Source of the DNA: Paenibacillus psychroresistens
GTDB lineage: Bacteria; Bacillota; Bacilli; Paenibacillales; NBRC-103111
Assembly (NCBI RefSeq): GCF_009728935.1
Contig: NZ_CP034235.1
Span: 7,341,501-7,405,500 of the forward strand
Direction: 5' to 3'
DNA: 64,000 bases
A program made the translations under genes and the position numbers. Of the stretch, positions 27,392 to 36,227 are shown piece after piece. How positions within the stretch are numbered: the stretch's first letter is position 1; every line of letters starts with the position of its first letter. Under the pieces are notes generated by a model. That model saw only the letters and a program-made list of their open reading frames with translations, was not told the DNA's origin and did not search any database.

Positions 27392-28993
27392 CTACTTAAT
27401 CCGGATCCATAAATCTATGCCCGTCCAATTCGAAACTTGATACCAACCCATGCCCTTCCATTCTTTCAGTACGAACAGATCTTGCACTCCGATTTCGATC
27501 GGGCTTTTGGACGCTGGGTCGGGTTCGACGTAAGCTCTAGTTTTGACCGGATTATATATTTTTTTAAACGTTTCCGTAATCGGGTTGGCGGTTTTCACCC
27601 ATTCGGCTTTACCGTTTTTTCCGACGATCCGGTACCAATCCCCGTCGTTTTCGAACGTATCCAAGCGGGCGTTCGCGGGGAAAACCTCCACTGGGGCGTA
27701 CGAAACGTCTTTGCGGCTATAAGCTTTGACCGCTTCGGTAACTTGGATCTGTATGCCGAAAGAATCCTTTTTCTCCGGCAACATCGCAATCAACTCGTCC
27801 GACGCTTTGAATCGGCTTAGCTGCTCTTCTTCTATTTCCAAGAAGCGATCCGAGGCGTCGCCGATCTTTCTCGTTTTCACGTTCGTTATTGTTCCGGCTT
27901 TCGAATCGTAGTATTCGTTCCCGTAGACGAAAGACCCCGGCGGACCGAAATTAGCCCGAACCGCGACGGGGTGCTCCACGTTACGGAACAAATCGTAACC
28001 GAACATCCGATGTTCCGATTGTACGTCGAGCAAACCGAGCAAGGTCGGCATGATGTCCATATGGCCGCCGACGGCTTCGTAAATGCCCTTTTTCACGTCC
28101 GGTCCATGGATAATAAATGGCACTCCGAGTGCGTCGATTTGATCGTAACGCCTTCCCATCAAATCCGTTAAAGCAACAGCCTGTTTCTCTTTCACCATGT
28201 CCGCCGTGATCCCGGAGTGATCGCCGTAGATCGCGATCACGGTTTCGTCCCATAACCCTTTCTTTTTCAGTTCTTCTAGGAAGCGTCCGAGCGCCGCGTC
28301 CGCGTAGTGCGCGGCTATCAGATAATCTCCGGCTACATTGCCTTCATAGATCGCGGGTAGCTTTAGCGTGCGATAGGAAGCAGGAAGGCGAAAGGGATAA
28401 TGGCTCGACATGCTCACGATTTGTGCGTAAAATGGTTCTTTTTGTTTCGTTAAAACCTCCATGCTCTTTTTGTACAGAATATCGTCGTCCGCGCCGAAAG
28501 CAATCGCTTTGTCCGTGCCAAAGTACTCTTTATCGTAATAGGTTTCGAAACCGAGCGCGGAATACAATTCTTTGCGATTCCAAAAAGTCACATTGTTTGT
28601 GTGAAACGTATCCGTGGAATAGCCGTTCTTCTTCAACAGTCTAGGCAAGCTAGGATATTCCTTGTCAGCCAAATCCCTTGCGATTATCGAGCGGCCGTTT
28701 GCCGGGTACAGCGACGTGTTCGACATGAACTCCGCGTCGGACGTGACGCCGGCTCCGTTCTGTAAATAGAAGTTCGGGAAATAAGCTGATTCTTTAATCA
28801 ACTTATTTAAGCTCGGCGTTATTTCTTGGCCTGCAACTTTTTTATTCAAGACGAAAGATTGAAACGCTTCCAATTGAATGAAGATTAAGTTCGGTTTCGG
28901 TTTATTTATGTTCACCGTCGCGGTTTCTTTCGCCCATCCGCTTCCCGTCAGCAGCATCGCAAGTACCGTCGCGATAACTAAAAAAAATTTCAC
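27392..28993 (-). CDS. Secreted LtaS-type sulfatase-fold protein with C-terminal SH3-like tail
   Basis: A 533-residue exported protein of the alkaline-phosphatase/sulfatase fold, closest in motifs to lipoteichoic acid synthase catalytic domains. IFIQLEAFQSF carries the metal-binding Glu, GVTSDAEF the nucleophilic Thr, SMSSHYPF a His and IYGDHSG the Asp-His pair. LtaS normally has five membrane helices before this domain; here there is only a signal peptide (FFLVIATVLAMLLTGSGWA), as in the released eLtaS form. The last ~150 residues look like two SH3/GW-type wall-binding modules (VSYAPVEVFPANA..., TRAYVEPDPASKS...). GTG at 28993 is preferred since GAGGTGAG lies nine bases before it. It would act in the wall space on a phospholipid or polymer head group. 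Confidence 0.8.
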   Translation of the reverse strand: MKFFLVIATVLAMLLTGSGWAKETATVNINKPKPNLIFIQLEAFQSFVLNKKVAGQEITPSLNKLIKESAYFPNFYLQNGAGVTSDAEFMSNTSLYPANGRSIIARDLADKEYPSLPRLLKKNGYSTDTFHTNNVTFWNRKELYSALGFETYYDKEYFGTDKAIAFGADDDILYKKSMEVLTKQKEPFYAQIVSMSSHYPFRLPASYRTLKLPAIYEGNVAGDYLIAAHYADAALGRFLEELKKKGLWDETVIAIYGDHSGITADMVKEKQAVALTDLMGRRYDQIDALGVPFIIHGPDVKKGIYEAVGGHMDIMPTLLGLLDVQSEHRMFGYDLFRNVEHPVAVRANFGPPGSFVYGNEYYDSKAGTITNVKTRKIGDASDRFLEIEEEQLSRFKASDELIAMLPEKKDSFGIQIQVTEAVKAYSRKDVSYAPVEVFPANARLDTFENDGDWYRIVGKNGKAEWVKTANPITETFKKIYNPVKTRAYVEPDPASKSPIEIGVQDLFVLKEWKGMGWYQVSNWTGIDLWIRIK

Positions 28994-29309
28994 GGCAAAT
29001 CTCACCTCAATTCGCTCGACTTGGAATCTCTCTTCTTCACTTCACGAAAGAGAATCATCTAATTAAAAATAGCTACGGAATATATACTTTCTATCATCCT
29101 AAGCATCTAGTAATCTCTTCAATTCTTCTATTTGGAATAATTCTACAGTAAATGAGATTTCCCTGCCATAAGACACCATTTAAGACAACATAAAATAAAA
29201 AATACCAAATTATTGGTGATATTGTATTTGTTGGCGTCAAAAATATCACCCGTCCTCCTCACGCTGACAGCCATTTGTAAGAAAACAAAATTGAAAATCC
29301 AAGTTTGTG

Positions 29310-29660
29310 CTACATTACTTGTTGACTCGTATGTTGATTCCACTCACACATACTTAAAGTGTTGATTGCTATAAGAACGGATTGGGATTCTCGGATGTGG
29401 ATTTCTAGAACAAGTCTAGTAGCAACACAAATAATAAATAGGATTGACCAGAGTTCTCAGAAGAGGATCCACGTTGATCTTCTTACAAAAAAACACAGAG
29501 CAGCGAAGTCAAAATCGCTATGCTCTGTATATTAATTCAATATATACTACAATACTTCTTTCGGCATTTACTACTTGCTGGTGGCCACCGGATTCTCCCC
29601 ATAACTAATCCAATCACTCCAGTTGGGGATTCCTTTTGTGGTTCATTTACAAGCTGCAAC
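29310..29660 (-). repeat. R1: sseA-tail repeat, outermost full copy
   Basis: Modules left to right: TGTTGACTCGTATGTTGATT at 29320; TACTTAAAGTGTTGATT at 29351, matching 44921 near sseA; a hairpin CACAGAGCA...TGCTCTGT at 29493-29529, the same hairpin as the terminator of sseA; and the tail with core AACTAATCCAATCACTCCA at 29603-29621. Read on the minus strand the tail encodes NWSDWISYGENPVATSK and a stop at 29571. The remainder of 29006-29310 holds nothing recognisable. Confidence 0.85.
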
Positions 29661-29666
29661 CGTAAG

Positions 29667-30638
29667 TTAATCCCTATTATTTTGAACGATATTATTGTTC
29701 GTGCCCTGATCCTTGATATTTTGCGGTTTATTGCTCTTGAATCGGTTTTCGAACACGAAGTTAGCCGTATGTGGGGCATGGATAAATAAGCCGTTATTCT
29801 TGTTTTTCTCGACTTTATTACACTGGATGTCATTGAAATCCGATAAAATCGCTATGCCGCTTTGATGATTGTTTTTGATTTCATTATTGAATGCCATATT
29901 ATTATTAAGCGTGAATATCAGGCCGTTTCCATGATTGTCTTTGATCTTGCTGTCTATAATGAAATTATTCGTACTACGGGCGAACACTCCGTTCTTGCTG
30001 TTATGATTAAGCATATTTTCTAAGATAAGGGTATTGTTCGATTCGCTAATTGTGATTCCCTCACTTTTATTGCCGGAAATCCGATTTCCTACGATTGCAT
30101 TATGAAAACCGAGATCGACTTCTATACCACATAATGAATTGTTCAGCAGTTGATTTCCAACGATCCAATTCCCCATTGACGAGCTAAGTTGAATACCGCT
30201 CCCCTTCTTAACGCTGCCTATCCTTTTAATCTTGTTCCTCATCAACAGATTCCCCACTGATTGATTAATGATTATGCCAAAAGGTTTAACCTTCCCCTTG
30301 ATACCTCTTATTTCGCTGATTTCGTTCTCCAGGATGCGGTGGGACTTTCCGTTCATGATTCGAATGCCGCTTAAAATGTAGTTTTTAATTTTGAATCCAT
30401 CGATTTCCACGCCTGCGACGCCATCCAAAATGAATGCCTCCAGCAAAACCCGCCTACCGTCGAGAACCGTGCGACGCTTTTGCTTGGCTACAATGCGAAT
30501 ATTGTTTTTATCACTTTGAATTCTCACATTTTCATGGTAGATGCCCTTATGTACCAGGATAACATCCCCCTCATTCGCTGAAGCAACCGCGTCTTGAATA
30601 GCCGTCGGACTGTTGGGAAACACCTTAATGATTGCCAA
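29667..30638 (-). CDS. Right-handed parallel beta-helix repeat protein (NosD-like)
   Basis: A 323-residue protein made almost wholly of beta-helix rungs: repeated N-x-I-x-x-N-x-I units such as NEISGNKSEGITISESNN-like turns, with VGNRISGN, ENMLNHNSKNGV and NEIKNNHQSGIAI. The first part (AIQDAVASANEGDVILVHKG then IYHENVRI) is the cap typical of pectin-lyase-like/NosD proteins. No signal peptide is evident, which is unusual for a polysaccharide lyase, and no catalytic set can be identified. TTG at 30638 is preferred, with AGGGGTG seven bases before. It fills the unit between R1 and R2. Confidence 0.8.
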   Translation of the reverse strand: MAIIKVFPNSPTAIQDAVASANEGDVILVHKGIYHENVRIQSDKNNIRIVAKQKRRTVLDGRRVLLEAFILDGVAGVEIDGFKIKNYILSGIRIMNGKSHRILENEISEIRGIKGKVKPFGIIINQSVGNLLMRNKIKRIGSVKKGSGIQLSSSMGNWIVGNQLLNNSLCGIEVDLGFHNAIVGNRISGNKSEGITISESNNTLILENMLNHNSKNGVFARSTNNFIIDSKIKDNHGNGLIFTLNNNMAFNNEIKNNHQSGIAILSDFNDIQCNKVEKNKNNGLFIHAPHTANFVFENRFKSNKPQNIKDQGTNNNIVQNNRD

Positions 30639-30865
30639 TTCTATCACCCCTGCAAGTCAGATTTACTGCTTGGTATTAGTAAATTCTTGTGAGTGCAACA
30701 AAGTACCACCCGCTGACCAAGGCGCTTCGCCTTTTTTGAACAGTGTGTTTATTATGGCTTGCAGATGAGGTCCGCGAGAGAACCATTCTTCAAAAATCGT
30801 TGCGCCAAGAGATGCCGAAATAGCCGACATATTAACAGGACCAATGCCGGCTATCAACGTCAACA

Positions 30866-30975
30866 CGAGAGGTAAGTGCCCATCCCATGTCTTCTCTATT
30901 TTCTTACTCTTCCCCTGCAGCAATAGGATTCTCCCCATAGCTAACCCAATCACTCCAATTTCAAGGATTTCGGTG
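30866..30975 (-). repeat. R2: sseA-tail repeat
   Basis: Tail with core AGCTAACCCAATCACTCCA at 30939-30957 (two differences from the consensus core). Minus-strand reading NWSDWVSYGENPIAAGEE then stop at 30918. To its left GTAAGTGCCCATCCCATG matches R4. The stretch 30640-30860 has a short AAGGCGCTTCGCCTTTTTT hairpin at 30719 and no convincing gene. Confidence 0.8.
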
Positions 30976-31009
30976 CAGACGTTTGTTTTTCCCACCGAAA
31001 AATAAATTA

Positions 31010-31040
31010 TTGACATTCCAGTTACTGGAACGTCTATAAT
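31010..31040 (+). promoter_or_regulatory. MerR-type promoter with 19-bp spacer and palindrome
   Basis: -35 TTGACA (31010-31015), -10 TATAAT (31035-31040), spacer exactly 19 bp and filled by TTCCAGTTACTGGAA (31016-31030). This is the classic layout that MerR-family activators untwist. It drives the merR-VOC pair. Confidence 0.9.
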
Positions 31041-31083
31041 GACGTTAACCGGCCCAAATGGACCGGAGGGAGGTGCCCCCCTT

Positions 31084-31848
31084 ATGATGACGATCAGTGT
31101 TTTCAGCGAACAAACCGGCTTACGGCCCAAGACGTTGCGTTATTATGAAGAAATCGGCTTGCTTGTCCCCAATGTTCGCGCAGCGAATGGCTACCGGCAA
31201 TACGAGGACAACCAGATCGAATCAGCTCTTCTCATTCATAGCTTGCGCCAAGCGGACGTCGGAATCGCCGATATTCGGCGTTTTATGGCAGGTGACTGGT
31301 CGGAACAGGACCAGTTGTTGCAGCGTTGGCGAGAAGAAGCAGAGGCGCGAATGCTGTCGTTGCAAATCGCAAGACAGTTTCTGCAAGGCTTTCATCCACG
31401 GACGAGGCATTTGCGCCTAGTTAGATGGGAAAAACCGAAGAAGATCGCCTGGTTTCCTCTGCCAAAAGAAATGGGAACTTCGATTGCGCGTATGTTCGAT
31501 CCGAATAACGGTCTCATTGACCGGCTCGCTCTGAGCGGTGGCGCTACGATTCGTACCTGCTACGTTCACTACGAAGAGACGCAGGGCCGATTCGACGGAA
31601 AAATCGGATATGAGATGCTCGGAGATAAGGAGCCACTACTAGGCAGAACCACGGTTACCAAGCATCCGCAGACCCTTTTTGTGGCAATCGAGTGCAATCC
31701 CGATCGGTCTGCGCCTTGCCAACCTGTGTTCGCGTCGATCCGGGAATGCGGCTTCGAGCCGGTGGGCACACTTTTGCGCCAATATTCGGCTGAGCGGAAA
31801 GACCGATATACGCTGCTAATTCCAGTTATGCTGCAAACACCGAGTTAA
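31084..31848 (+). CDS. MerR-family regulator with GyrI-like effector domain
   Basis: A 254-residue regulator: MerR helix-turn-helix at the N-terminus (TISVFSEQTGLRPKTLRYYE then EIGLLVPNVR), a coiled coil (about 75-115), and a C-terminal GyrI/BmrR-type ligand-binding domain (from about residue 120). BmrR-type proteins bind bulky cationic or aromatic drugs. AGGGAGGTG lies ten bases before ATG 31084. Its own promoter has the 19-bp spacer, so autoregulation is expected. The VOC gene follows after 16 bp. Confidence 0.9.
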   Translation: MMTISVFSEQTGLRPKTLRYYEEIGLLVPNVRAANGYRQYEDNQIESALLIHSLRQADVGIADIRRFMAGDWSEQDQLLQRWREEAEARMLSLQIARQFLQGFHPRTRHLRLVRWEKPKKIAWFPLPKEMGTSIARMFDPNNGLIDRLALSGGATIRTCYVHYEETQGRFDGKIGYEMLGDKEPLLGRTTVTKHPQTLFVAIECNPDRSAPCQPVFASIRECGFEPVGTLLRQYSAERKDRYTLLIPVMLQTPS

Positions 31849-31864
31849 AGGAGCGATTATCCAA

Positions 31865-32611
31865 ATGTCCAAAGTCAAACAAAACCTACACATTAGTGGT
31901 CCAAGCCCTAGCGAGATCTACTTGCCAGTTACGAACGCGGAAGCGTCGGTGGCTTGGTATCGGCGACATTTCGGGATGGAGAGCATAAGCTCTCAACATG
32001 AAAAAGAAACGTTAACCTTGCAGGAGGGTTCATTATTGACTCTAGTCGAAGTCGGGCGTTTAAACCGCTACGATGCCGTGCCATTCGGTTTCAAGGCTTA
32101 TGATGCATTAAAGTTCCATCAATCGCTTGATCGGACGGCTGTAGTTGCGAGTGAGCCGACAAAGTTTCATCATTATACCGACTTTAACGTGCGTGATCTA
32201 GATGCTAACGCGCTTGGTGTCATCAGTGATCCTGCGTGGCCAGACACGCCGAACAACGTGTTCAAATTCGACGGCGTGTTCATCGGGGTTAAGAATATCG
32301 AGCGTGCCCACGTTTGGTACAGCGAGGTGTTCGGCGCAGACGTCATTTACGATTTCACCTTTCCGACGCTAGAGCTTTCCGCTGCCCGCCATGTTTGCTA
32401 CGACGGCATACCCGTATCGCTCGTAGAATCACCGCACGGTGAAGTGTGCTACCGCATCTGCGACTTCTATACCGAGAATATCGCTGCCGACTACGAGTTC
32501 CTTAAGTCAAACGGCGTAAGAGTGAACGGTAAGACAGAAAAAGGCGGTAGAGAGATGTTTACGTTTTACGATATGGAAGGTAATGAGTTCGGATTGTTGC
32601 AAAGAAATTAA
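31865..32611 (+). CDS. Two-domain VOC-family protein
   Basis: A 248-residue protein of two glyoxalase/bleomycin-resistance-like halves: SEIYLPVTNAEASVAWYRRH near residue 16 and VFIGVKNIERAHVWYSEVFG near residue 135, ending FTFYDMEGNEFGLLQ. These proteins detoxify by metal-assisted chemistry or sequester compounds. The close spacing to the MerR gene with a drug-binding-type domain suggests an inducible resistance pair, with the compound unknown. The pair fills the unit between R2 and R3. Confidence 0.85.
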   Translation: MSKVKQNLHISGPSPSEIYLPVTNAEASVAWYRRHFGMESISSQHEKETLTLQEGSLLTLVEVGRLNRYDAVPFGFKAYDALKFHQSLDRTAVVASEPTKFHHYTDFNVRDLDANALGVISDPAWPDTPNNVFKFDGVFIGVKNIERAHVWYSEVFGADVIYDFTFPTLELSAARHVCYDGIPVSLVESPHGEVCYRICDFYTENIAADYEFLKSNGVRVNGKTEKGGREMFTFYDMEGNEFGLLQRN

Positions 32612-32639
32612 TAGAAAGGACAGTCACGCCTCGACAGCA

Positions 32640-33016
32640 TTTCTCTAGAATATGCTCGTTGATTTTGCGTTGAATGGCTTTCTTGATTGTTGACTTCCAT
32701 ACATTGACCAGTGATAGCAGCGCCGCTATGGTGGGCTAGACCGGCATTTTGCCTATCTGTACTGCGCATTGAGAAGCATTCGAGTGTACGTTCGGTCCGA
32801 GCCAAAATGAAAATGTTTTCTTCGGCAGTTTGTTGACTCGGCGTTGACTCGGAATATAGAAATATACATCGCCGGGGCGTAAGAACCGCATGGCGATGTA
32901 TTCTATGATTAAGTACTGCTACACATCCTTCGGCGCTTCTTCATCTCCTACCGCTATCGGATTCTCCGAATAACTAATCCAATCACTCCAACTGGAGGAT
33001 TTTGCATGCAAGTGTT
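32640..33016 (-). repeat. R3: sseA-tail repeat
   Basis: Left part: CTGTACTGCGCATTGAGAAGC...AAAATGAAAATGTTTTC (32756-32822), relative of the spacer in R5 and R6. Then TGTTGACTCGGCGTTGACTC at 32831, a TACATCGCC...GGCGATGTA hairpin at 32865-32900, and the tail with core AACTAATCCAATCACTCCA at 32972-32990. The minus strand reads KSSSWSDWISYSENPIAVGD then EEAPKDV and stop. Further TGTTGA-like words lie at 32657 and 32689. Confidence 0.85.
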
Positions 33017-33152
33017 TTCTGCAAAGATATTAAGGTTGTACAAAGAGAAAGTACTGATGATTGCAACAATCAGATAAGATACCATTGATCCTAAAGGATT
33101 TTAAAGACATTAAATGATATAATGTAATCAAAACTGTTTGGAGGGATTAAAT

Positions 33153-33395
33153 GTGAAATGGCAAGAAGTACGGGACATTTATCCAAATCAATTTGTTAAA
33201 TTTGAAATTCTACACTCCCAAGAAATAGATAATCAAGAAACAATTGATGAAGTAGCTGTTATAGGACCGATTAAAGACGAGAATGCAACTCATGAACTAC
33301 TTCATAGTAAAGAAAACACTCTAGTTTATCATACTTCTAAAGATCAAATTATCGTGAAGATTCGTAAGAGTAACAGCTTAAGGAGAACTCTTTAG
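33153..33395 (+). CDS. Small protein paired with retropepsin-like protease
   Basis: An 80-residue soluble protein starting with GTG at 33153, GGAGGG seven bases before. It shares its pattern with 4871-5128 (W-x-EV, PN-x-x-V, DEV-x-VI). Its stop codon directly abuts the protease ATG, so the two are translated as a unit. Function unknown; it could be a substrate, inhibitor or adaptor of the protease. Confidence 0.65.
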   Translation: MKWQEVRDIYPNQFVKFEILHSQEIDNQETIDEVAVIGPIKDENATHELLHSKENTLVYHTSKDQIIVKIRKSNSLRRTL

Positions 33396-33776
33396 ATGCA
33401 TATTGAATACAGGGATGGTCTCCTATTTACAGCGATTACTATTCATTTTAATGGCTATACGAAAGTAATTAACAATATTGTAATAGACACTGGAGCAAGC
33501 CACACTCTACTTTCTCAAGACGAAGTTGACGATATTGGAATTAAAGTAACCTTAGAAGATGACATTATTACAAGTTATGGAATAGGGGGCAAGGAACATG
33601 CCTTTTCCAAAACAGTTCAATCTATAGAAATTGGTGATTTTATTCTAAGAGATATCCAATTAGATTTCACTTCATTTAAATATCATAACATTAACGGTTT
33701 GCTTGGACTCGATATATTACTGAATGGAAAGTTCAACATTGACTTAAACAACCTGAAATTACTTCGTCAATGCTAA
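33396..33776 (+). CDS. Retropepsin-like aspartyl protease
   Basis: A 126-residue single-domain aspartyl protease. The catalytic motif is IDTGASHTLL near residue 29, with the flap region TSYGIGGKEHAF and the C-terminal INGLLGLDILLN, matching the single-lobe retroviral-type fold that must dimerise to be active. No signal or membrane anchor is present, so it acts in the cytoplasm. Its start abuts the stop of the small upstream gene. The role of such bacterial proteases is not established. Confidence 0.85.
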   Translation: MHIEYRDGLLFTAITIHFNGYTKVINNIVIDTGASHTLLSQDEVDDIGIKVTLEDDIITSYGIGGKEHAFSKTVQSIEIGDFILRDIQLDFTSFKYHNINGLLGLDILLNGKFNIDLNNLKLLRQC

Positions 33777-33777
33777 A

Positions 33778-34074
33778 AAGACATTAGAGAATGAGAATAA
33801 TTGGAGTTGGGCATATGATGAAGATCATATAGAAATCAATATTTCCAAGCCATTTGAAGAAGGAACATTACAAGAATGGGATGATACAGTTCCACAAGGT
33901 TGTAACTTTGGTATCGCACTAATGAGCAGTGACAACAATTTTAACTATAAAGCACATAAATATAATCATTTTTTTGTACTTGAAAGATTAATTCCTAAAT
34001 ATACATATATGATTAAACAGATAATCAACACTGAAGTGTATTACCACAGAGGAATCCACTTTAAAAATAATTAA
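33778..34074 (+). pseudogene. Unrecognised gene lacking its 5' end
   Basis: Straight after the protease an open frame of about 100 codons runs to TAA at 34072 without a usable start. It reads KTLENENNWSWAYDEDHIEI, SKPFEEGTLQEWDDTVPQG and ends YYHRGIHFKNN. It looks like genuine coding sequence with a lost beginning. The family is not recognised. Confidence 0.5.
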
Positions 34075-34340
34075 TGTTGATTTCGGAAGAAATTCTTCAT
34101 TTAACAAAAGAATCAAATAAAAAATGATTTGTTGATTCTTCATTGACTACGTGTCAAACATCAGAAATTTGTTGACTTAATAGAGCCCTTATATGAAGTG
34201 TTTGGAAAACTCCAAGCAAGCTCCATGCACCCCAAGTGCCCATCCCACACTGCTTCACGGTTCTTACTCCTTACCCGTTGCCACCGGATTCTCCCTATAA
34301 CTAATCCAATCACTCCAATTATCGGATTGCCCCCAGCAAG
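34075..34340 (-). repeat. R4: sseA-tail repeat
   Basis: TGTTGATT at 34076 and 34130, TGTTGACTT at 34170, then CCAAGTGCCCATCCCACACT at about 34232 (shared with R2) and the tail with core AACTAATCCAATCACTCCA at 34299-34317. The minus strand reads NWSDWISYRENPVATGKE and stop. It ends about 30 bp from the EamA stop codon. Confidence 0.85.
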
Positions 34341-34349
34341 TACTCCCTT

Positions 34350-35249
34350 TTAAGTTTCGTTACGTGTTGCAGCCGTTTGTTGGGGACGTTTTTTGCTTGC
34401 TAAGAATACGCCTCCTAGAATGAATGCTAGTCCCATCAATAAACTCCAATGAATTTGCTCGTTCAGCAGTGTGCTTCCCCAGATAATTGCGCTTGCCGGA
34501 ATAAAATAGGTAACCATAGTAGCAAATTCAGGGCTCCCTTTTTGAACCATAAAATAAAAGAGAATGTAGGCGATACCTGAGCCGAATACACCTAATCCAA
34601 TCAACATAACGATATTCGTCAACGATGCCAGGTTTGGCAATGAGATTTGTTCAACTGAAAAGGCAACACTACCGCTACCAAGCATTGAGCAGAGCAAAGT
34701 TCCGAATGTAATTTGATACATGGATACCCCTTTCAGCCGTTTGGACAACTGAGAGCCAACCGCATAACACAACGTTGCTGTAATCATACAAATAAATCCC
34801 AAAAAATCCACCGATATAATCGATTTGGGATTTATGCCTAGTAAAACAATCAAACCGATAAAGGCTATTCCCATGCCGATCCATTGCATCCGGTTCGTGA
34901 TTGTCTGGAAGAATAGTGTTCCCACAACTATTGTCCACAAAGGTGTAGTCGCATTTAAAATAGATGCCATGCCGCTGGTCAGTCTCGTTTCACTAAATCC
35001 GATGATAGCCCAAGGGATTGCAGTATTAACTAAGGCCATAACAGCCATTGGACTCCATGGAATTTTTCTAAATCTAAAAGGTTTTTGCAAAATGAGCATA
35101 ATCATCCCTATAGTAACTAAACCTAAACTAGATCTGAGGAAAGCAATCGTCCACGGACCAAAATCTTGCAACAATTGCTTAATAAAGAAAAATGACCCTC
35201 CCCAAATGAGACTTAACAAGATTAATGCTGTAATTAACAGACGTTGCAT
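34350..35249 (-). CDS. EamA-family (DMT) transporter 1
   Basis: A 299-residue membrane protein with ten predicted helices in two EamA halves. The first opens ALILLSLIWGGSFFFIKQLL, and AIIWGSTLLNEQIHWSLLMG marks the second. Drug/metabolite transporters of this group export amino acids, metabolites or drugs; the substrate is unknown. AAGGGC precedes the ATG. It begins 21 bp after the second EamA gene, in one operon. Confidence 0.88.
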   Translation of the reverse strand: MQRLLITALILLSLIWGGSFFFIKQLLQDFGPWTIAFLRSSLGLVTIGMIMLILQKPFRFRKIPWSPMAVMALVNTAIPWAIIGFSETRLTSGMASILNATTPLWTIVVGTLFFQTITNRMQWIGMGIAFIGLIVLLGINPKSIISVDFLGFICMITATLCYAVGSQLSKRLKGVSMYQITFGTLLCSMLGSGSVAFSVEQISLPNLASLTNIVMLIGLGVFGSGIAYILFYFMVQKGSPEFATMVTYFIPASAIIWGSTLLNEQIHWSLLMGLAFILGGVFLASKKRPQQTAATRNET

Positions 35250-35270
35250 ATAAAGCCCTTCTTTCTAGTG

Positions 35271-36134
35271 TTATAAAAGCTTCTTGGTGACTTTAGTCCA
35301 ATTGACTAGGAATATTCCAATGAAGATACAAAGTCCTCCTAAATAAACATACTTATGGATTTGCTCTCCAAGGATCAACCATCCCGACAGGACTCCGAAG
35401 AACGGAGCTAAGAACAAAAATGCACTTGTTTTCCCAGGATCACCACGACTCAGCAAATAATACCATGTTGCGAATTGCACTATTGAGCCCATGAGAGTTA
35501 GATAGACTACAACCCCTAAAGAAGTTGCATTGATGACAAGATGCGGTGATTCCAACACCATGCTCAGCAATAACAGAAGTAAACCGCCGAATAACATTTG
35601 ATAAGCAGTCATTACCAAAGTCTCAAAAAGCCCACCCCATTTTTTCACCATAACAGTAGCGATCGACCATGAAAGCGCAGATCCTAGACCCAACCAAGAC
35701 CCAGTCGTTAATTGCAAGTGGAATCCTAGTGTTACGAATACACCTACAAATCCTACGATTACCCCAAGCCATTGCGACATTCGATACTTCAAACCAAGAA
35801 ACCCTGTTCCCAAAATCACGACCATTAGTGGATTAACAAAGGTCAATATGGAGGTCTCTCCAGACGGAATTGTACGCATGCTCAGAAAGATACACCCCAT
35901 AACTCCTGTCGTCTGAAAAAATCCTATAATGATTAATTTGGTCCAATCTTTAAAGGATGCAGGCAGTCGTTTACTCCTTACCATTAAGGCCATAATTAAA
36001 CCTGCCATCGTAAATCGAATGCCTACGAGTAGTAAGGGCGAGATATAGGATAGACCAATCTTTCCTACTGCAAAAGAAGAGCCCATTAGCGAAGTGGCAA
36101 GTAACACTAGTATTCCGAATAAATAACGGTTCAT
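35271..36134 (-). CDS. EamA-family (DMT) transporter 2
   Basis: A 287-residue ten-helix transporter starting LVLLATSLMGSSFAVGKIGL, second half from about residue 145, ending in VNWTKVTKKLL. It is homologous in layout to the next gene but clearly diverged. Two adjacent EamA genes may give a hetero-oligomer or two separate exporters. AGAGGAG precedes ATG 36134. Divergent from the ArsR-type gene, which probably represses this operon. Confidence 0.88.
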   Translation of the reverse strand: MNRYLFGILVLLATSLMGSSFAVGKIGLSYISPLLLVGIRFTMAGLIMALMVRSKRLPASFKDWTKLIIIGFFQTTGVMGCIFLSMRTIPSGETSILTFVNPLMVVILGTGFLGLKYRMSQWLGVIVGFVGVFVTLGFHLQLTTGSWLGLGSALSWSIATVMVKKWGGLFETLVMTAYQMLFGGLLLLLLSMVLESPHLVINATSLGVVVYLTLMGSIVQFATWYYLLSRGDPGKTSAFLFLAPFFGVLSGWLILGEQIHKYVYLGGLCIFIGIFLVNWTKVTKKLL

Positions 36135-36159
36135 GATTTGCTCCTCTGGCTAAAGTTTA

Positions 36160-36180
36160 TATCGTTATGTTAACATGTGA
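36160..36180. promoter_or_regulatory. Putative ArsR operator
   Basis: Perfect palindrome ATGTTAACAT at 36167-36176 in the 93-bp divergent region, in the extended context TTATGTTAACATGTGA. A position between both start codons suits repression of both genes. Confidence 0.4.
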
Positions 36181-36227
36181 ATACTTCGGTGGTAATCGAA
36201 TCGTAAATGTAAGGAGGAAGAAAAGTT

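Noticed and set aside
30663..31130. 155-codon minus-strand frame across R2 and the merR promoter
   Set aside because: It runs through the repeat in the wrong frame for the tail and over the MerR promoter. The part reading ISASLGATIFEEWFSRGPHL might be a gene relic, but there is no start or family match.
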